A DNA stretch of 64,000 bases from Mycobacterium sp. 050128 (GTDB taxonomy: Bacteria; Actinomycetota; Actinomycetes; Mycobacteriales; Mycobacteriaceae): assembly GCF_036409155.1 (NCBI RefSeq), contig NZ_JAZGLW010000003.1:186001-250000 (forward strand), given 5' to 3'. The position numbers and the translations under genes are program-made. Below, piece after piece: positions 43,658-53,824 of this stretch. Below the pieces are notes generated by a model. That model did no database searches and was not told where the DNA came from. It worked only from the letters and a program-made list of their open reading frames with translations. Position 1 is the first letter of the stretch, and each line of letters begins with the position of its first letter.

Positions 43658-45214
43658 ATGAGTCTGACTCGCCGCGACAGGTTCGCGCGCATGCTTGTTG
43701 TCTCGACAGCGATCGCTGCCGTGACGCTGTTGCTGGGGGGCTGCGTACGCGTTGTCGCCGGACATCCGCTGATGGCGGGCCCCAAATTGGGGCAGCCAGT
43801 GGAGTGGACGCCGTGTCGGGTCGTCAGCGGATCGGTGAAACTTCCCGGCGGCGCGATGTGCGGCAGGCTCGCCGTGCCGGTCGACTACGACCACCCGGGC
43901 GGCGATGTCGCGACGCTGGCGATGATTCGTTTCCCCGCGACGGGCGACAAACTCGGTTCGCTGGTGATCAACCCCGGCGGCCCCGGCGAATCCGGCATCG
44001 AGGCCGCGCTCGGCGTCGTCCAGTCGTTGCCCAAGCGGGTCCGCGAGCGGTTCGACCTGGTCGGGTTCGACCCGCGCGGGGTGGGGTCGTCGCGCCCGGC
44101 GATCTGGTGTAACTCCGATGCCGACAACGACCGGCTGCGCACCGAGCCGAACGTCGACTACAGTCCGGCCGGCGTCTCGCACATGGAGGACGAGACCAAG
44201 CAGTTCGTCGGCCGCTGCCTCGACAAGATGGGCAAGGACTTTCTGGCCAACGTCGGGACCGTCAACGTCGCCAAGGATCTGGACACCATCCGCGCGGCCC
44301 TCGGCGACGACAAACTGACCTACCTGGGCTACTCATACGGCACCCGGATCGGGGCGGCGTACGCCGAGGCCTTCCCGCACAACGTGCGGGCGATGATCCT
44401 CGACGGTGCCGTCGACCCCAACGCCGACCCGATCGAGGCCGATCTGCGGCAAGCCAAGGGATTCCAGGACGCGTTCAACGATTACGCCGCCGACTGCGCC
44501 AAGCAGGCGAACTGCCCGTTGGGTACCGACCCGGCCAAGGCCGTCGACGTTTACCACAGCCTGATCGATCCGATGGTCGACCCGACCAATGAACTAGTCG
44601 GCAGGCCGATCCCGACCAAAGACCCGCGCGGGTTGAGCTACAGCGACGCCGTCGTGGGCACGATCATGGCGCTGTATTCGCCGACGCTGTGGCACCACCT
44701 CACCGACGGCCTGCGGGAACTGACCGACAACCACGGCGACACGATGCTGGCGCTGGCCGACATGTACATGCGCCGCGATCAGAAGGGGCACTACACCAAC
44801 GCCACCGACGCGCGGGTCGCGATCAACTGCGTCGACCAGCCGCCAATTACCGACCGCGCCAAGGTAATTGACGAAGATCGCCGCTCCCGCGAGATCGCCC
44901 CGTTCATGAGCTACGGCAAGTTCACCGGTGACGCCCCGCTGGGCACCTGCGCGTTCTGGCCGGTGCCGCCCACCAGCAAGCCGCACTCGGTGTCAGCGCC
45001 GGGCCTCGCCCCGACCGTCGTGGTGTCAACCACGCACGATCCGGCGACGCCGTACAAGGCCGGCGTCGATCTGGCCAACCAGCTGCGCGGCTCGTTGCTC
45101 ACCTTCGACGGCACGCAGCACACGGTCGTGTTCCAGGGCGACAGCTGCGTCGACGACTACGTGACGGCGTATCTGATCGGCGGCACCACCCCGCCGAACG
45201 GCGCGAAGTGCTAG
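43658..45214 (+). CDS. caeA: Cell-envelope serine protease CaeA (Hip1)
   Basis: 518 residues. A lipoprotein signal ends in LLLGGCVRV. The alpha/beta-hydrolase body has the nucleophile elbow LGYSYGTRIG, an acid in STTHDPATPYKAG and a histidine in FDGTQHTVVF. In M. tuberculosis this enzyme cleaves GroEL2 and shapes envelope and immune responses. ATG 43658 gives the expected start MSLTRRDRFARML. A paralogue follows 104 bp downstream in the same direction. The 221 bp upstream hold no gene. Confidence 0.93.
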   Translation: MSLTRRDRFARMLVVSTAIAAVTLLLGGCVRVVAGHPLMAGPKLGQPVEWTPCRVVSGSVKLPGGAMCGRLAVPVDYDHPGGDVATLAMIRFPATGDKLGSLVINPGGPGESGIEAALGVVQSLPKRVRERFDLVGFDPRGVGSSRPAIWCNSDADNDRLRTEPNVDYSPAGVSHMEDETKQFVGRCLDKMGKDFLANVGTVNVAKDLDTIRAALGDDKLTYLGYSYGTRIGAAYAEAFPHNVRAMILDGAVDPNADPIEADLRQAKGFQDAFNDYAADCAKQANCPLGTDPAKAVDVYHSLIDPMVDPTNELVGRPIPTKDPRGLSYSDAVVGTIMALYSPTLWHHLTDGLRELTDNHGDTMLALADMYMRRDQKGHYTNATDARVAINCVDQPPITDRAKVIDEDRRSREIAPFMSYGKFTGDAPLGTCAFWPVPPTSKPHSVSAPGLAPTVVVSTTHDPATPYKAGVDLANQLRGSLLTFDGTQHTVVFQGDSCVDDYVTAYLIGGTTPPNGAKC

Positions 45215-45318
45215 TGGCACCCGAAAGCTGATTCGCTGTGGCGACGCGCCGGCCCCGAGACCAAGGCGTGACCGATTCGCGCCGTCACAGGTACCGAAGG
45301 CTGCGACGATTGACAGCC

Positions 45319-46869
45319 ATGTCGCGCCTGAGATCGCTGAGCTCTGCGCTGCTGTCGTTAGGCCTCTTGGTTGCCGTCGAGCCGTCCCTGCCCGTGGCCG
45401 GCGCAACGCCGGAACCCGGGGCCGGCCAGACCCCGAACCCGGCGCCGCCGGCCGCGGCTTCGCCGGCGAACTGGGGTAGTTGCAGCCAAGTTCTCACCGA
45501 CAGCAGCGACGTTCCCACCGCACAGTGCACCACCGTGTCGGTCCCGATTGATTACAACAATCCCACTGGGGCACAAGCGAAGTTGGCGGTCATTCGGGTG
45601 CCGGCGACGGGCCAGCGCATCGGGTCGCTGTTGGTCAATCCGGGCGGACCCGGCGGGTCGGCCGTCGACATGGTGGCCGGGATGGCACCGGATCTGCAGA
45701 ACAGTGACATCACCCGCCACTTCGATCTGGTCGGATTCGATCCGCGCGGCGTCGGGCACTCCACGCCCGCGCTGCGCTGCCGCACCGACGCCGAGTTCGA
45801 CGCCTACCGCACCGAACCGATGGTCGATTACAGCCCGACAGGCGTGTCGCACATCGAGCAGATCTACCGGCAACTGGCGCAAGAATGCGTGGGCCGGATG
45901 GGCAAAGACTTCCTGGCCAACGCCGGCACCGCGTCCGTCGCGCGCGACATGGACATGGTGCGTCAGGCGCTGGGCGACGAGCAGATCAACTATCTCGGCT
46001 TCAGCTACGGCACCGAGCTGGGCACCACGTACCTCGAGCATTTCGCCGACCGCGTGCGGACGATGGTGCTCGACGGTGCCATCGACCCGACCGTCGACCC
46101 GATCCAGGAAAACATCAGCCAGACAGCGGGATTCCAAACCGCTTTCAACGACTACGCGGCGGACTGTGCTCGCTCGCCGGCGTGCCCGCTGGGCACCGAC
46201 CCGGCCCAGTTCGTCAACCGCTACCACGCATTGATCGACCCGCTCGTCGCCAAGCCGGGACGCACGTCGGACCCGCGCGGCCTGAGTTATGCCGACGCGA
46301 CCACCGGGACGATCAATGCGCTTTATACCCCGCAGCATTGGAAGTACCTGACCAGCGGCCTGCTCGGGTTGCAGCGCGGCAGTGACGCGGGGGACCTGTT
46401 GCTGCTCGCCGACGACTATCAGGGCCGCGACAAGCAGGGGCACTACGACAACGACCAAGACGCATTCAACGCCATCCGGTGTGTCGATGCGCCGGCGCCA
46501 ACGGATGCCGCGACCTGGATAGCCGCCGACCAACAGATCCGCCAGGCCGCGCCGTTCCTCAGCTACGGCCAGTTCACCGGCGACGCGCCGCGCGATCTGT
46601 GCGGACTGTGGCCGGTGCCGGCGACGTCCGCGCCGCACGCCGCTCCGGCGATGCCGCCCGGCAAGGTCGTCGTGGTCTCCACCACGCATGACCCCGCAAC
46701 CCCGTATCAGGCGGGCGTGAGCCTGGCCCGTCAGCTAGGTGCACCGCTGATCACCTTCGACGGGACGCAGCACACCGCGGTATTCGGCGGGAACCAATGC
46801 GTGGACAGCTCCGTCATGCGCTATTTCGTAACGGGCACACCGCCACCGGCGTTGCATTGCCGACCCTGA
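45319..46869 (+). CDS. CaeA-type exported protease (second copy)
   Basis: 516 residues, clearly homologous along its length to the preceding protease. Catalytic landmarks are LGFSYGTELG, STTHDPATPYQAG and FDGTQHTAVF. Unlike the first copy it has a plain Sec signal (SALLSLGLLVAVEPSLPVAGA) with no lipobox cysteine, so it should be released or wall-associated. A Pro/Ala-rich linker follows. It is Rv2223c-like. ATG 45319 is chosen for the signal peptide; GTG 45238 is in frame upstream. Confidence 0.9.
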   Translation: MSRLRSLSSALLSLGLLVAVEPSLPVAGATPEPGAGQTPNPAPPAAASPANWGSCSQVLTDSSDVPTAQCTTVSVPIDYNNPTGAQAKLAVIRVPATGQRIGSLLVNPGGPGGSAVDMVAGMAPDLQNSDITRHFDLVGFDPRGVGHSTPALRCRTDAEFDAYRTEPMVDYSPTGVSHIEQIYRQLAQECVGRMGKDFLANAGTASVARDMDMVRQALGDEQINYLGFSYGTELGTTYLEHFADRVRTMVLDGAIDPTVDPIQENISQTAGFQTAFNDYAADCARSPACPLGTDPAQFVNRYHALIDPLVAKPGRTSDPRGLSYADATTGTINALYTPQHWKYLTSGLLGLQRGSDAGDLLLLADDYQGRDKQGHYDNDQDAFNAIRCVDAPAPTDAATWIAADQQIRQAAPFLSYGQFTGDAPRDLCGLWPVPATSAPHAAPAMPPGKVVVVSTTHDPATPYQAGVSLARQLGAPLITFDGTQHTAVFGGNQCVDSSVMRYFVTGTPPPALHCRP

Positions 46870-46938
46870 GCCGACCTACCGATCAGCGACCCTCAGCGAC
46901 GTCAGAATCAGACGCCCCCGGTCGATGCGCTCGTCGTC

Positions 46939-47136
46939 TCACCTGTTGAGCGCGTCTTGCAGACCCTGATTGATCCGGTCCTCGGTGGTCTGGCCCGGGA
47001 CTGGCGGCGGCGCCTGGCAGGTGCAGCTGAGGTCGTGAAACGCGGGATCCGCCACGACGGGTGCGGCCTGGCTTGGGCCTTGTCCGATAACGACACCGAG
47101 ACCGATAGCTCCGACGGCCAGAAGTTTGGTGACCAC
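46939..47136 (-). CDS. Small exported cysteine-containing protein
   Basis: 65 residues. A signal peptide (MVTKLLAVGAIGLGVVIGQG, cleavage near SQA) is followed by DPAFHDLSCTCQ, a proline stretch and a short helix (EDRINQGLQDALNR). The C-x-C pair could form a thiolate or metal site. GTG 47136 follows a strong AGGAGG. A 23-bp palindrome lies 34 bp upstream of the start (47170-47192). Function is unknown. Confidence 0.75.
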   Translation of the reverse strand: MVTKLLAVGAIGLGVVIGQGPSQAAPVVADPAFHDLSCTCQAPPPVPGQTTEDRINQGLQDALNR

Positions 47137-47541
47137 GTTCAGTACCTCCTGCTAATGCATCTTACTGCGTGTAACCACTTTAACAGGTTACATATTTCGG
47201 ATGAAGACCGAGTCGGTTATGGGTTTGTCAGTGCCGTGGTGGGGCCACGTAACCCCGTGTTGCTCTTGGCGCCCGACGGTACGGATTCGTCGGTGAGCCG
47301 GCGCTGAGGAATCATCGGAATGCGGCTTTCGACGCCGTTTGCTGTCGTGGCGCGACGACGTTTCCAGCGTCCGCTCACCGGCCGGCCTGGGCATGGTTGC
47401 GGGGTTGGGGCGAGCGACACGCCAGGCGTCTCGCAACGGTGGAAGCCGGCGCGGCGCCCGGTGGGGCTGTTTGCGCTGGTGGCTGTAACAAGGGTGCCGA
47501 GCACTAAGCACCCGTGTAACACGGAATTAACAGCAATTGCC
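47137..47541. other. Intergenic region between exported peptide and glnA2
   Basis: The left end holds the palindrome at 47170-47192 and the promoter side of the 65-residue exported protein. The right end holds the GlnR-type box before glnA2. The middle (about 47200-47500) has frames on both strands but none with family resemblance, a ribosome site or regular codon use, so I see no gene in it. Confidence 0.5.
47170..47192. promoter_or_regulatory. 23-bp palindrome upstream of small exported protein
   Basis: TGTAACC (47170-47176) and GGTTACA (47186-47192) form a perfect 7-bp inverted repeat with a 9-base AT-rich spacer. It lies 34 bp upstream of the start of the leftward exported-protein gene, where a repressor or activator would act. 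The binding factor is unknown. Confidence 0.55.
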
Positions 47542-47547
47542 TACTGT
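47516..47547 (+). promoter_or_regulatory. GlnR-like box and leaderless -10 of glnA2
   Basis: GTAAC-6-TTAAC (47516-47531) fits the actinobacterial GlnR pattern gTnAC-n6-GaAAC apart from the first base of the second half. TACTGT (47542-47547) is a TANNNT -10 box seven bases before the glnA2 ATG, which points to a leaderless transcript. The box would sit just upstream of or over the -35 region. Assignment to GlnR is inference. Confidence 0.5.
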
Positions 47548-47554
47548 TCGACGT

Positions 47555-48895
47555 ATGGATCGACAGAAGGAATTCGTCCTCCGCACGCTGGAGGAACGGG
47601 ACATTCGCTTCGTCCGGTTGTGGTTCACGGACGTGCTCGGCTACCTGAAGTCGGTCGCCATCGCCCCGGCCGAACTCGAGGGCGCTTTCGAAGAAGGCAT
47701 CGGCTTCGACGGTTCCTCGATCGAGGGCTTTTCACGCGTCTCGGAATCCGACACCGTGGCCAACCCCGATCCGTCGACCTTCCAGGTGCTGCCGTGGGCC
47801 TCGCCCAGCGGCCACCACCACTCGGCGCGGATGTTCTGCGACATCACCATGCCCGACGGTTCGCCATCCTGGGCCGATCCGCGGCACGTGCTGCGACGTC
47901 AGCTGCAGAAGGCCAATGACCTTGGTTTCTCCTGCTACGTGCACCCCGAGATCGAATTCTTCTTGCTGAAGCCCGGCCCCAACGACGGAACCCCGCCGGA
48001 ACCCGTCGACAACGCCGGCTACTTCGACCAGGCGATCCACGACTCCGCGTCCAACTTCCGCCGGCACGCCATCGAGGCGCTCGAATTCATGGGCATCTCA
48101 GTGGAGTTCAGCCACCACGAGGGCGCGCCCGGCCAGCAGGAGATCGACCTGCGTTTCGCCGACGCGCTGTCCATGGCAGACAACGTGATGACGTTCCGCT
48201 ACGTCATTAAAGAAGTCGCGATCGAAAATGGCGCGCGGGCGTCGTTCATGCCCAAGCCATTCGGCGAACACCCCGGCTCGGCCATGCACACGCACATGAG
48301 CCTGTTCGAGGGCGACGTCAACGCCTTCCACAGCCCGGACGACCCGCTGCAGCTGTCGGATGTGGGCAAGTCGTTCATCGCCGGGATCCTCGAGCACGCC
48401 TCGGAGATCAGCGCGGTCACCAACCAATGGGTCAACTCCTACAAGCGCCTGGTGCACGGCGGCGAGGCGCCCACCGCGGCGTCGTGGGGCGCGGCCAACC
48501 GGTCCGCGCTGGTGCGGGTGCCGATGTACACGCCGCACAAGACGTCGTCACGGCGCATCGAAGTCCGCAGCCCCGACTCGGCGTGCAACCCTTATCTGGC
48601 GTTCGCCGTGTTGCTGGCCGCCGGACTGCGCGGGGTGGAGAAGGGCTATGTCCTCGGTCCGCAGGCCGAGGACAACGTCTGGGACCTCACCCCCGAAGAG
48701 CGCCGCACGATGGGTTACCGCGAGCTGCCCACCAGCCTCGACAGCGCGCTACACGCCATGGAGGCCTCCGAGCTCGTCGCGGAAACGTTGGGGGAGCACG
48801 TCTTTGACTTCTTCCTGCGCAACAAGCGCCGGGAGTGGGCGAACTACCGCAGCCACGTCACGCCCTTCGAGCTGAGCACCTACCTGTCGCTGTAG
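47555..48895 (+). CDS. glnA2: Glutamine synthetase GlnA2 (type I)
   Basis: 446 residues. Active-site segments are IGFDGSSIEGF, HPEIEFFLLK, GSAMHTHMSLF and NPYLAFAVLLAAG. It makes glutamine from glutamate, ammonia and ATP. It is the short type lacking the adenylylated tyrosine loop of GlnA1. ATG 47555 (MDRQKEFVLRTLEERD) is chosen over the upstream 47537 because it gives the M. tuberculosis length. glnE follows 57 bp downstream. Confidence 0.95.
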   Translation: MDRQKEFVLRTLEERDIRFVRLWFTDVLGYLKSVAIAPAELEGAFEEGIGFDGSSIEGFSRVSESDTVANPDPSTFQVLPWASPSGHHHSARMFCDITMPDGSPSWADPRHVLRRQLQKANDLGFSCYVHPEIEFFLLKPGPNDGTPPEPVDNAGYFDQAIHDSASNFRRHAIEALEFMGISVEFSHHEGAPGQQEIDLRFADALSMADNVMTFRYVIKEVAIENGARASFMPKPFGEHPGSAMHTHMSLFEGDVNAFHSPDDPLQLSDVGKSFIAGILEHASEISAVTNQWVNSYKRLVHGGEAPTAASWGAANRSALVRVPMYTPHKTSSRRIEVRSPDSACNPYLAFAVLLAAGLRGVEKGYVLGPQAEDNVWDLTPEERRTMGYRELPTSLDSALHAMEASELVAETLGEHVFDFFLRNKRREWANYRSHVTPFELSTYLSL

Positions 48896-48939
48896 CTCAC
48901 AGACGCTGCCGGTTGGTCTAAGAGATCGGCGGCTTGCGC

Positions 48940-48945
48940 TACCGT
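48940..48945 (+). promoter_or_regulatory. -10 box for leaderless glnE
   Basis: TACCGT lies seven bases before the glnE GTG (48953), the same arrangement as at glnA2. No purine-rich ribosome site is seen between the glnA2 stop and this start except GGGC. It suggests glnE also has its own leaderless promoter. Confidence 0.45.
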
Positions 48946-48952
48946 TTTGGGC

Positions 48953-51931
48953 GTGACCAGACCCACGACCGAGCGCCCCCGGCTGCCCAGCGTCGGGCGG
49001 CTCGGTCTGGTGGATCCGCCCGCGGGTGACCGCCTGGCGCAGTTGGGCTGGACGGCCCAGGACGACAAGGCGCACATCGAGCTGCTGTGGGCTTTGTCGC
49101 GAGCACCCGATCCGGACGCCGCGCTGCGGGCATTGGTTCGGCTCTCGGAGAACCCGGACACCGGATGGGACGAGCTCAACGCCGCGCTGCTCCGCGAGCG
49201 CAGCCTGCGCGGGCGACTGTTCTCGGTGCTGGGCTCGTCGCTGACCCTGGGTGATCATCTGGTCGCAAACCCGAAGTCGTGGAAGCTGCTGCGGGGCAAC
49301 GTCAAATTGCCGACGCGCGACGAGCTGCACGAAGCGTTCATCGGGTGCGTCGAAGACGCGCTGGCCGTGCCGAATTCGGTGGTGCCGCGGTTGTCCACGT
49401 TGTACCGCGACCATCTGCTGGTGCTGGCGGCGCTCGACCTGGCGGCGACGGTCGAGGACGAGCCGGTGGTGCCGTTCACCGTGGTCGGCGCCCAGCTGTC
49501 CGACACCGCCGACGCCGTGCTGGCGGCCTCGCTGCGGGCCGCGGAGGCGACCGTCTGCGGCGACAAGACGCCGCCGCGGCTGGCGGTGATCGCGATGGGC
49601 AAATGCGGTGCCCGCGAATTGAACTACGTCAGCGACGTCGACATCATTTTCGTCTCCGAGCAGGCCGACGGGCTGTCCACCCGGGTGGCCACCGAGATGA
49701 TGCGGGTCGCGTCGACCGCATGCTTCCAAGTCGACGCCGGACTGCGCCCGGAGGGCCGCAGTGGTGAGCTGGTCCGTACGGTCGAATCGCACGTCGCCTA
49801 CTACAAGCGCTGGGCGAAGACCTGGGAATTCCAGGCACTGCTGAAAGCCCGCGCCGCCGTGGGCGATGCCGAACTGGGCAAGCGCTACCTCGACGAGTTG
49901 ATGCCGATGGTCTGGATCGCCTGCGAGCGCGAGGACTTCGTGGGCGAAGTGCAGGCGATGCGGCGGCGGGTGGAGCAGCTGGTGCCTTCCGAGGTCCGCG
50001 CTCGCGAGCTCAAGCTCGGCAGCGGCGGACTGCGCGATGTCGAATTCGCCGTGCAGCTACTGCAGTTGGTGCACGGCCGCGGCGACGAGTCCCTGCACGT
50101 GGCCTCCACGGTCGATGCGCTGGCGGCGTTGGGTGCGGGCGGCTACGTCGGACGCGAGGACGCGGCGAACCTGACTGCCTCGTATGAGTTTCTGCGGTTG
50201 CTCGAACACCGCCTGCAGCTGCAACGGCTCAAGCGCACGCACCTGCTGCCGGAGGCCGACGACGAGGAGGCGGTGCGCTGGCTGGCGCGCGCGGCCCACA
50301 TCCGTCCGGACGGCAGCCACGACGCGGCCGGGGTGCTGCGCGAGGAGCTCAAGCACCAGAACGTGCGGGTGTCCCAGCTGCACGCCAAGCTCTTCTACCA
50401 GCCGCTGCTGGAGTCGATCGGGCCGCCCGGCCTGGAGATTTCGCACGGCATGACGTCGGAAGCCGCCGAGCGCCAGCTGGCCGCACTGGGCTACGAGGGG
50501 CCGCAGACGGCGCTGAAACACATGTCGGCGTTGGTGAACCAGAGCGGCCGCCGCGGCCGGGTGCAGTCGGTGCTGCTGCCCAGGCTGCTGAACTGGATGT
50601 CGTACACACCGGATCCCGACGCCGGATTGCTGGCCTACCGGCGCCTGTCCGAGGCGCTGGCTTCCGAGACCTGGTATCTGGCCACGCTGCGTGACAAGCC
50701 CGCGGTGGCCAGGCGGCTGATGAACGTGCTGGGGACTTCCACCTACGTGCCGGACCTATTGATGCGCGCGCCCAGGGTGATTCAGGACTATGGCGACGGC
50801 CCGGCCGGCCCGAAGCTGATCGAGACCGAGCCCGCCGTGGTGGCACGCGGGCTGATCGCCTCGGCGGCCCGTCATCCCGACCCGGTGCGCGCCATCGCCG
50901 CCGCCCGCACGCTGCGCCGCCGAGAACTGGCCCGCATCGGTTCGGCGGATCTGCTCGGCATGCTCGAGGTACGAGACGTCTGCACGGCGCTGACGTCGGT
51001 GTGGGTGGCAGTGCTGCAGGCGGCCCTGGACGCGCTGACCCGGGCCAACCTCCCCGAAGATGGCCGCGCGCCCGCGGCGATCGCGGTCATCGGCATGGGC
51101 AGGTTGGGCGGCGCCGAGCTGGGCTACGGCTCGGATGCCGACGTGATGTTCGTCTGCGAACCCGCCAGTGGCGTCGAAGATTCCGCAGCGGTCAAGTGGG
51201 CGACCACGATCGCCGAGCAGGTGCGCACCCTGTTGGGGACACCGAGCGTCGACCCGCCGCTGGAAGTCGACGCGAACCTGCGACCCGAGGGCCGCAGCGG
51301 TGCGCTGGTCCGCACCCTGGGCTCCTACGCCGCCTACTACGACCAGTGGGCACAGCCGTGGGAGATCCAGGCACTGCTGCGCGCCCACGCCGTCGCCGGT
51401 GACGCCGAACTGGGTCAGCGCTTCTTGCTGATGGCGGACAAGACGCGCTACCCGGCCGACGGCGTGTCCGCCGAGACGGTGCACGAGATCCGCCGGATGA
51501 AGGCCCGTGTCGAATCGGAACGATTGCCGCGTGGCGCCGACCCCAAAACCCATACCAAGCTGGGGCGTGGGGGACTGGCCGACATCGAGTGGACGGTGCA
51601 GCTGCTGCAGCTGCAGCACGCGCACGAGATCCCGGCGCTGCACAACACCTCGACGCTGGAATCGCTCGACGTGATCGCCGAGACGGGGCTGGTTCCCGCC
51701 GACGAGGTGGAGCTGCTGCGGCTGGCCTGGCTGACCGCCACGCGGGCGCGCAACGCGCTGGTGCTGGTGCGGGGCAAGGCGACCGATCAGCTGCCAGGGC
51801 CCGGACGTCAGCTGAATGCGGTCGCGGTCGCGGCGGGCTGGCACAACGATGATGGAAGTGAGTTCTTGGACAACTATTTGCGGGTGACGCGACATGCAAA
51901 AGCGGTGGTGCGCAAGGTGTTCGGGAGTTGA
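48953..51931 (+). CDS. glnE: Glutamine synthetase adenylyltransferase GlnE
   Basis: 992 residues with two nucleotidyltransferase halves. The N-terminal (deadenylylation) site is [20 protein letters not shown] and the C-terminal (adenylylation) site is [20 protein letters not shown]; both keep the G-G/S-DxD pattern, joined by a helical middle. It modifies the tyrosine of GlnA1 according to nitrogen status. GTG 48953 is the likely start. The stop overlaps the next start (TTGA). Confidence 0.95.
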   Translation: MTRPTTERPRLPSVGRLGLVDPPAGDRLAQLGWTAQDDKAHIELLWALSRAPDPDAALRALVRLSENPDTGWDELNAALLRERSLRGRLFSVLGSSLTLGDHLVANPKSWKLLRGNVKLPTRDELHEAFIGCVEDALAVPNSVVPRLSTLYRDHLLVLAALDLAATVEDEPVVPFTVVGAQLSDTADAVLAASLRAAEATVCGDKTPPRLAVIAMGKCGARELNYVSDVDIIFVSEQADGLSTRVATEMMRVASTACFQVDAGLRPEGRSGELVRTVESHVAYYKRWAKTWEFQALLKARAAVGDAELGKRYLDELMPMVWIACEREDFVGEVQAMRRRVEQLVPSEVRARELKLGSGGLRDVEFAVQLLQLVHGRGDESLHVASTVDALAALGAGGYVGREDAANLTASYEFLRLLEHRLQLQRLKRTHLLPEADDEEAVRWLARAAHIRPDGSHDAAGVLREELKHQNVRVSQLHAKLFYQPLLESIGPPGLEISHGMTSEAAERQLAALGYEGPQTALKHMSALVNQSGRRGRVQSVLLPRLLNWMSYTPDPDAGLLAYRRLSEALASETWYLATLRDKPAVARRLMNVLGTSTYVPDLLMRAPRVIQDYGDGPAGPKLIETEPAVVARGLIASAARHPDPVRAIAAARTLRRRELARIGSADLLGMLEVRDVCTALTSVWVAVLQAALDALTRANLPEDGRAPAAIAVIGMGRLGGAELGYGSDADVMFVCEPASGVEDSAAVKWATTIAEQVRTLLGTPSVDPPLEVDANLRPEGRSGALVRTLGSYAAYYDQWAQPWEIQALLRAHAVAGDAELGQRFLLMADKTRYPADGVSAETVHEIRRMKARVESERLPRGADPKTHTKLGRGGLADIEWTVQLLQLQHAHEIPALHNTSTLESLDVIAETGLVPADEVELLRLAWLTATRARNALVLVRGKATDQLPGPGRQLNAVAVAAGWHNDDGSEFLDNYLRVTRHAKAVVRKVFGS

Positions 51932-52572
51932 GCCAGGGAGCCGGCGCGTTCGAGGCGATGTTCGAGGTGCTCAGCACCGCAGAGGCTGATCGGGTGACGG
52001 GTCTCTACGCGCCGTTGGCCGACGCGGTTCGCGAGCTCATCGACGCCACCATCCGGACCGAGGCCGACGACGACGTCGTCGCCAAGGCGCGCACCGAGAT
52101 CGAGGCCGTCACCCGGTTGCTGCGGCAACGGACCAGGCCGGTCGGCGTCAGCTTTCGCGTGGATGACCGTCCGCTGCCGCTGGGCAATGCCGTCGTCGGT
52201 GCCTGCAATCCGATCGCGCCGCCCGTCGTCGTCCAACACGACGGAGACGGGCGCTGCCACAGCGAGTTCGTGCTGGGAACCGCGTACGAGGGCCCGCCCG
52301 GCCTGGTGCACGGCGGCGTCAGCGCACTGGTGCTCGACCACATGCTCGGCGAGGCGGCCAGCGACGGATTGTCCAAGGCGCGTTTCACCGGAACCATCAG
52401 CGTGAAGTACCTGCGCGGCACTCCGTTGGGCCCGCTCCGTTGCGATGCGTGGATCGACCGCGCGGAGGGCGTCAAAGTCTTTGCGAGGGGCACTATTTCG
52501 GATTCGAAAGGGGTGACCGTGGAGGCTGACGGCGTCTTCATCGAACCGGCGTGGGCGCGGGACGGCCAATGA
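51928..52572 (+). CDS. PaaI-type hotdog thioesterase
   Basis: 214 residues. The hotdog (4HBT) region in the second half reads [28 protein letters not shown], with the HGG motif typical of PaaI-like acyl-CoA thioesterases. The first 80 residues are helical and not recognised. TTG 51928 overlaps the glnE stop; ATG 51958 is a possible later start. It is coupled to the downstream luciferase-like gene (ATGA overlap). Confidence 0.78.
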   Translation: MSQGAGAFEAMFEVLSTAEADRVTGLYAPLADAVRELIDATIRTEADDDVVAKARTEIEAVTRLLRQRTRPVGVSFRVDDRPLPLGNAVVGACNPIAPPVVVQHDGDGRCHSEFVLGTAYEGPPGLVHGGVSALVLDHMLGEAASDGLSKARFTGTISVKYLRGTPLGPLRCDAWIDRAEGVKVFARGTISDSKGVTVEADGVFIEPAWARDGQ

Positions 52573-53429
52573 AGTTCTACGTCAGCAGTGCGTTTCTGAA
52601 CACCCGAGAGATCATCGAGATCGCCAGGGCTGCAGACGAACTCGGTTACGACGGCATCGGTATACCCGATCATGTGGTTAACCTGGAGACCCTCGAGACG
52701 CCGTACCCGTACACCAAAGACGGACAACGGCGCTGGCAGCCGTTCACGGACTGGCTCGATCCCTGGGTGTTGGCCGGCGCGCTGGCCCAGGTCACCACTC
52801 GGTTGCGGTTCGTCACCACGGTCTACATTCCCGCGATGCGCAATCCGTACTCGGCCGCCAAAGCCATTGGCACTGCGGCTGTTTTGGCGTCGGGACGTCT
52901 TGAGCTCGGCATCGGAGTCGGCTGGTGCCGTGAGGAATTCGCGCTGATGGGCGAAGAATTCGACCGCCGCGGCAAGCGCACCGACGAGATGATCGAATTG
53001 ATGCGCGCACTGTGGTCGCCGGGCTGGACGGAATTCGACGGCGAGTTCTACCAGACGCCACGGCTGGAGATGCAACCGACTCCGCCGCCGATACCGGTCT
53101 ACGTCGGCGGGCTCAGTGATGCCGCATTGCGCCGGGCCGCGCGCAACGACGGTTGGATCGGCGACCTGATCAAGACCGAGCATGCGATCGAGGCGGTCGG
53201 CAAGCTGCGTGAACTGCGCGCTCAAAAGGGTTTGTCGATGGACGATTTCACCATTCTCACGCCGCTGACCGACGCCTTCACCACCGCCGACTATCAACGT
53301 GTCGCGGATGCCGGTATCACCGGGATCATCACGATGCCGTGGATGTTCTACTCCGGACCCGACGCGACGCTCGACGACAAGATCGACGGTCTGCAGCGCT
53401 TCCGCAAGGATCTCGCGCTCGACGGCTAG
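52569..53429 (+). CDS. F420-dependent luciferase-like oxidoreductase
   Basis: 286 residues of a TIM-barrel LLM family protein. Landmarks are ARAADELGYDGIGIPDHVV, LELGIGVGWCREEFALMG and PTPPPIPVYVGGLSDAALRR. It resembles the TIGR03619 group that uses cofactor F420. The substrate is unknown. ATG 52569 overlaps the thioesterase stop by four bases, so the two probably act on one pathway. Confidence 0.87.
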   Translation: MKFYVSSAFLNTREIIEIARAADELGYDGIGIPDHVVNLETLETPYPYTKDGQRRWQPFTDWLDPWVLAGALAQVTTRLRFVTTVYIPAMRNPYSAAKAIGTAAVLASGRLELGIGVGWCREEFALMGEEFDRRGKRTDEMIELMRALWSPGWTEFDGEFYQTPRLEMQPTPPPIPVYVGGLSDAALRRAARNDGWIGDLIKTEHAIEAVGKLRELRAQKGLSMDDFTILTPLTDAFTTADYQRVADAGITGIITMPWMFYSGPDATLDDKIDGLQRFRKDLALDG

Positions 53430-53462
53430 ACGGCGAGTTCGGTCGCGGCCATACTCGAACCC

Positions 53463-53684
53463 ATGCCTTTCACGGTTGTGTTCAGCAACGGCGAACCGCG
53501 CGACTATGGAGCATTCGATAGGTACGAAGTCACGGATGCGGGCGTGTTGGTGATCGACATGCACCGGGCGGACGTCAAGCGGCACTACATCGCTCCGGGA
53601 AGTTGGCTCGAGCTTGTCGACATGGCCGACGGGCAGCCCGCCGGCGCATCGCGCGGGATCTTGGGTGTCAGACCGACTCGTTAG
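53463..53684 (+). CDS. Small hypothetical protein
   Basis: 73 residues, probably beta-rich (TVVFSNGEPRDYGAFDRYEVTD, GVLVIDM, HYIAPGSWLELVD). No signal peptide or membrane span. It lies 33 bp after the luciferase-like gene on the same strand. No ribosome site is clear. The family is not recognised, but codon use and the lack of low complexity favour a real gene. Confidence 0.6.
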   Translation: MPFTVVFSNGEPRDYGAFDRYEVTDAGVLVIDMHRADVKRHYIAPGSWLELVDMADGQPAGASRGILGVRPTR

Positions 53685-53722
53685 AGTGGCCTGAGGCCCG
53701 AAGATCGCACGAAGGGGTGGAC

Positions 53723-53803
53723 GTGAGACATCAGTCGTACATCGCGGCGGCCGTCGCGATGACCGTGCCTGTGGCCAACCCGACCTGCGGCCACCACCAA
53801 TAA
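53723..53803 (+). CDS. Possible 26-residue peptide
   Basis: GTG 53723 follows AGGGGTGG. The frame encodes a basic, then hydrophobic stretch (SYIAAAVAMTVPVA) and ends in PTCGHHQ. It could be a small secreted or membrane peptide, or a leader peptide for the gene at 53825, which begins 21 bp after its stop. Evidence is only the ribosome site and composition. Confidence 0.3.
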   Translation: MRHQSYIAAAVAMTVPVANPTCGHHQ

Positions 53804-53824
53804 CGAACTAGCTGCAGGAGAATC

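Noticed and set aside
47188..47522. Overlapping minus-strand frames between the small exported protein and glnA2
   Set aside because: Two frames cover the same bases, neither with a ribosome site or family resemblance.
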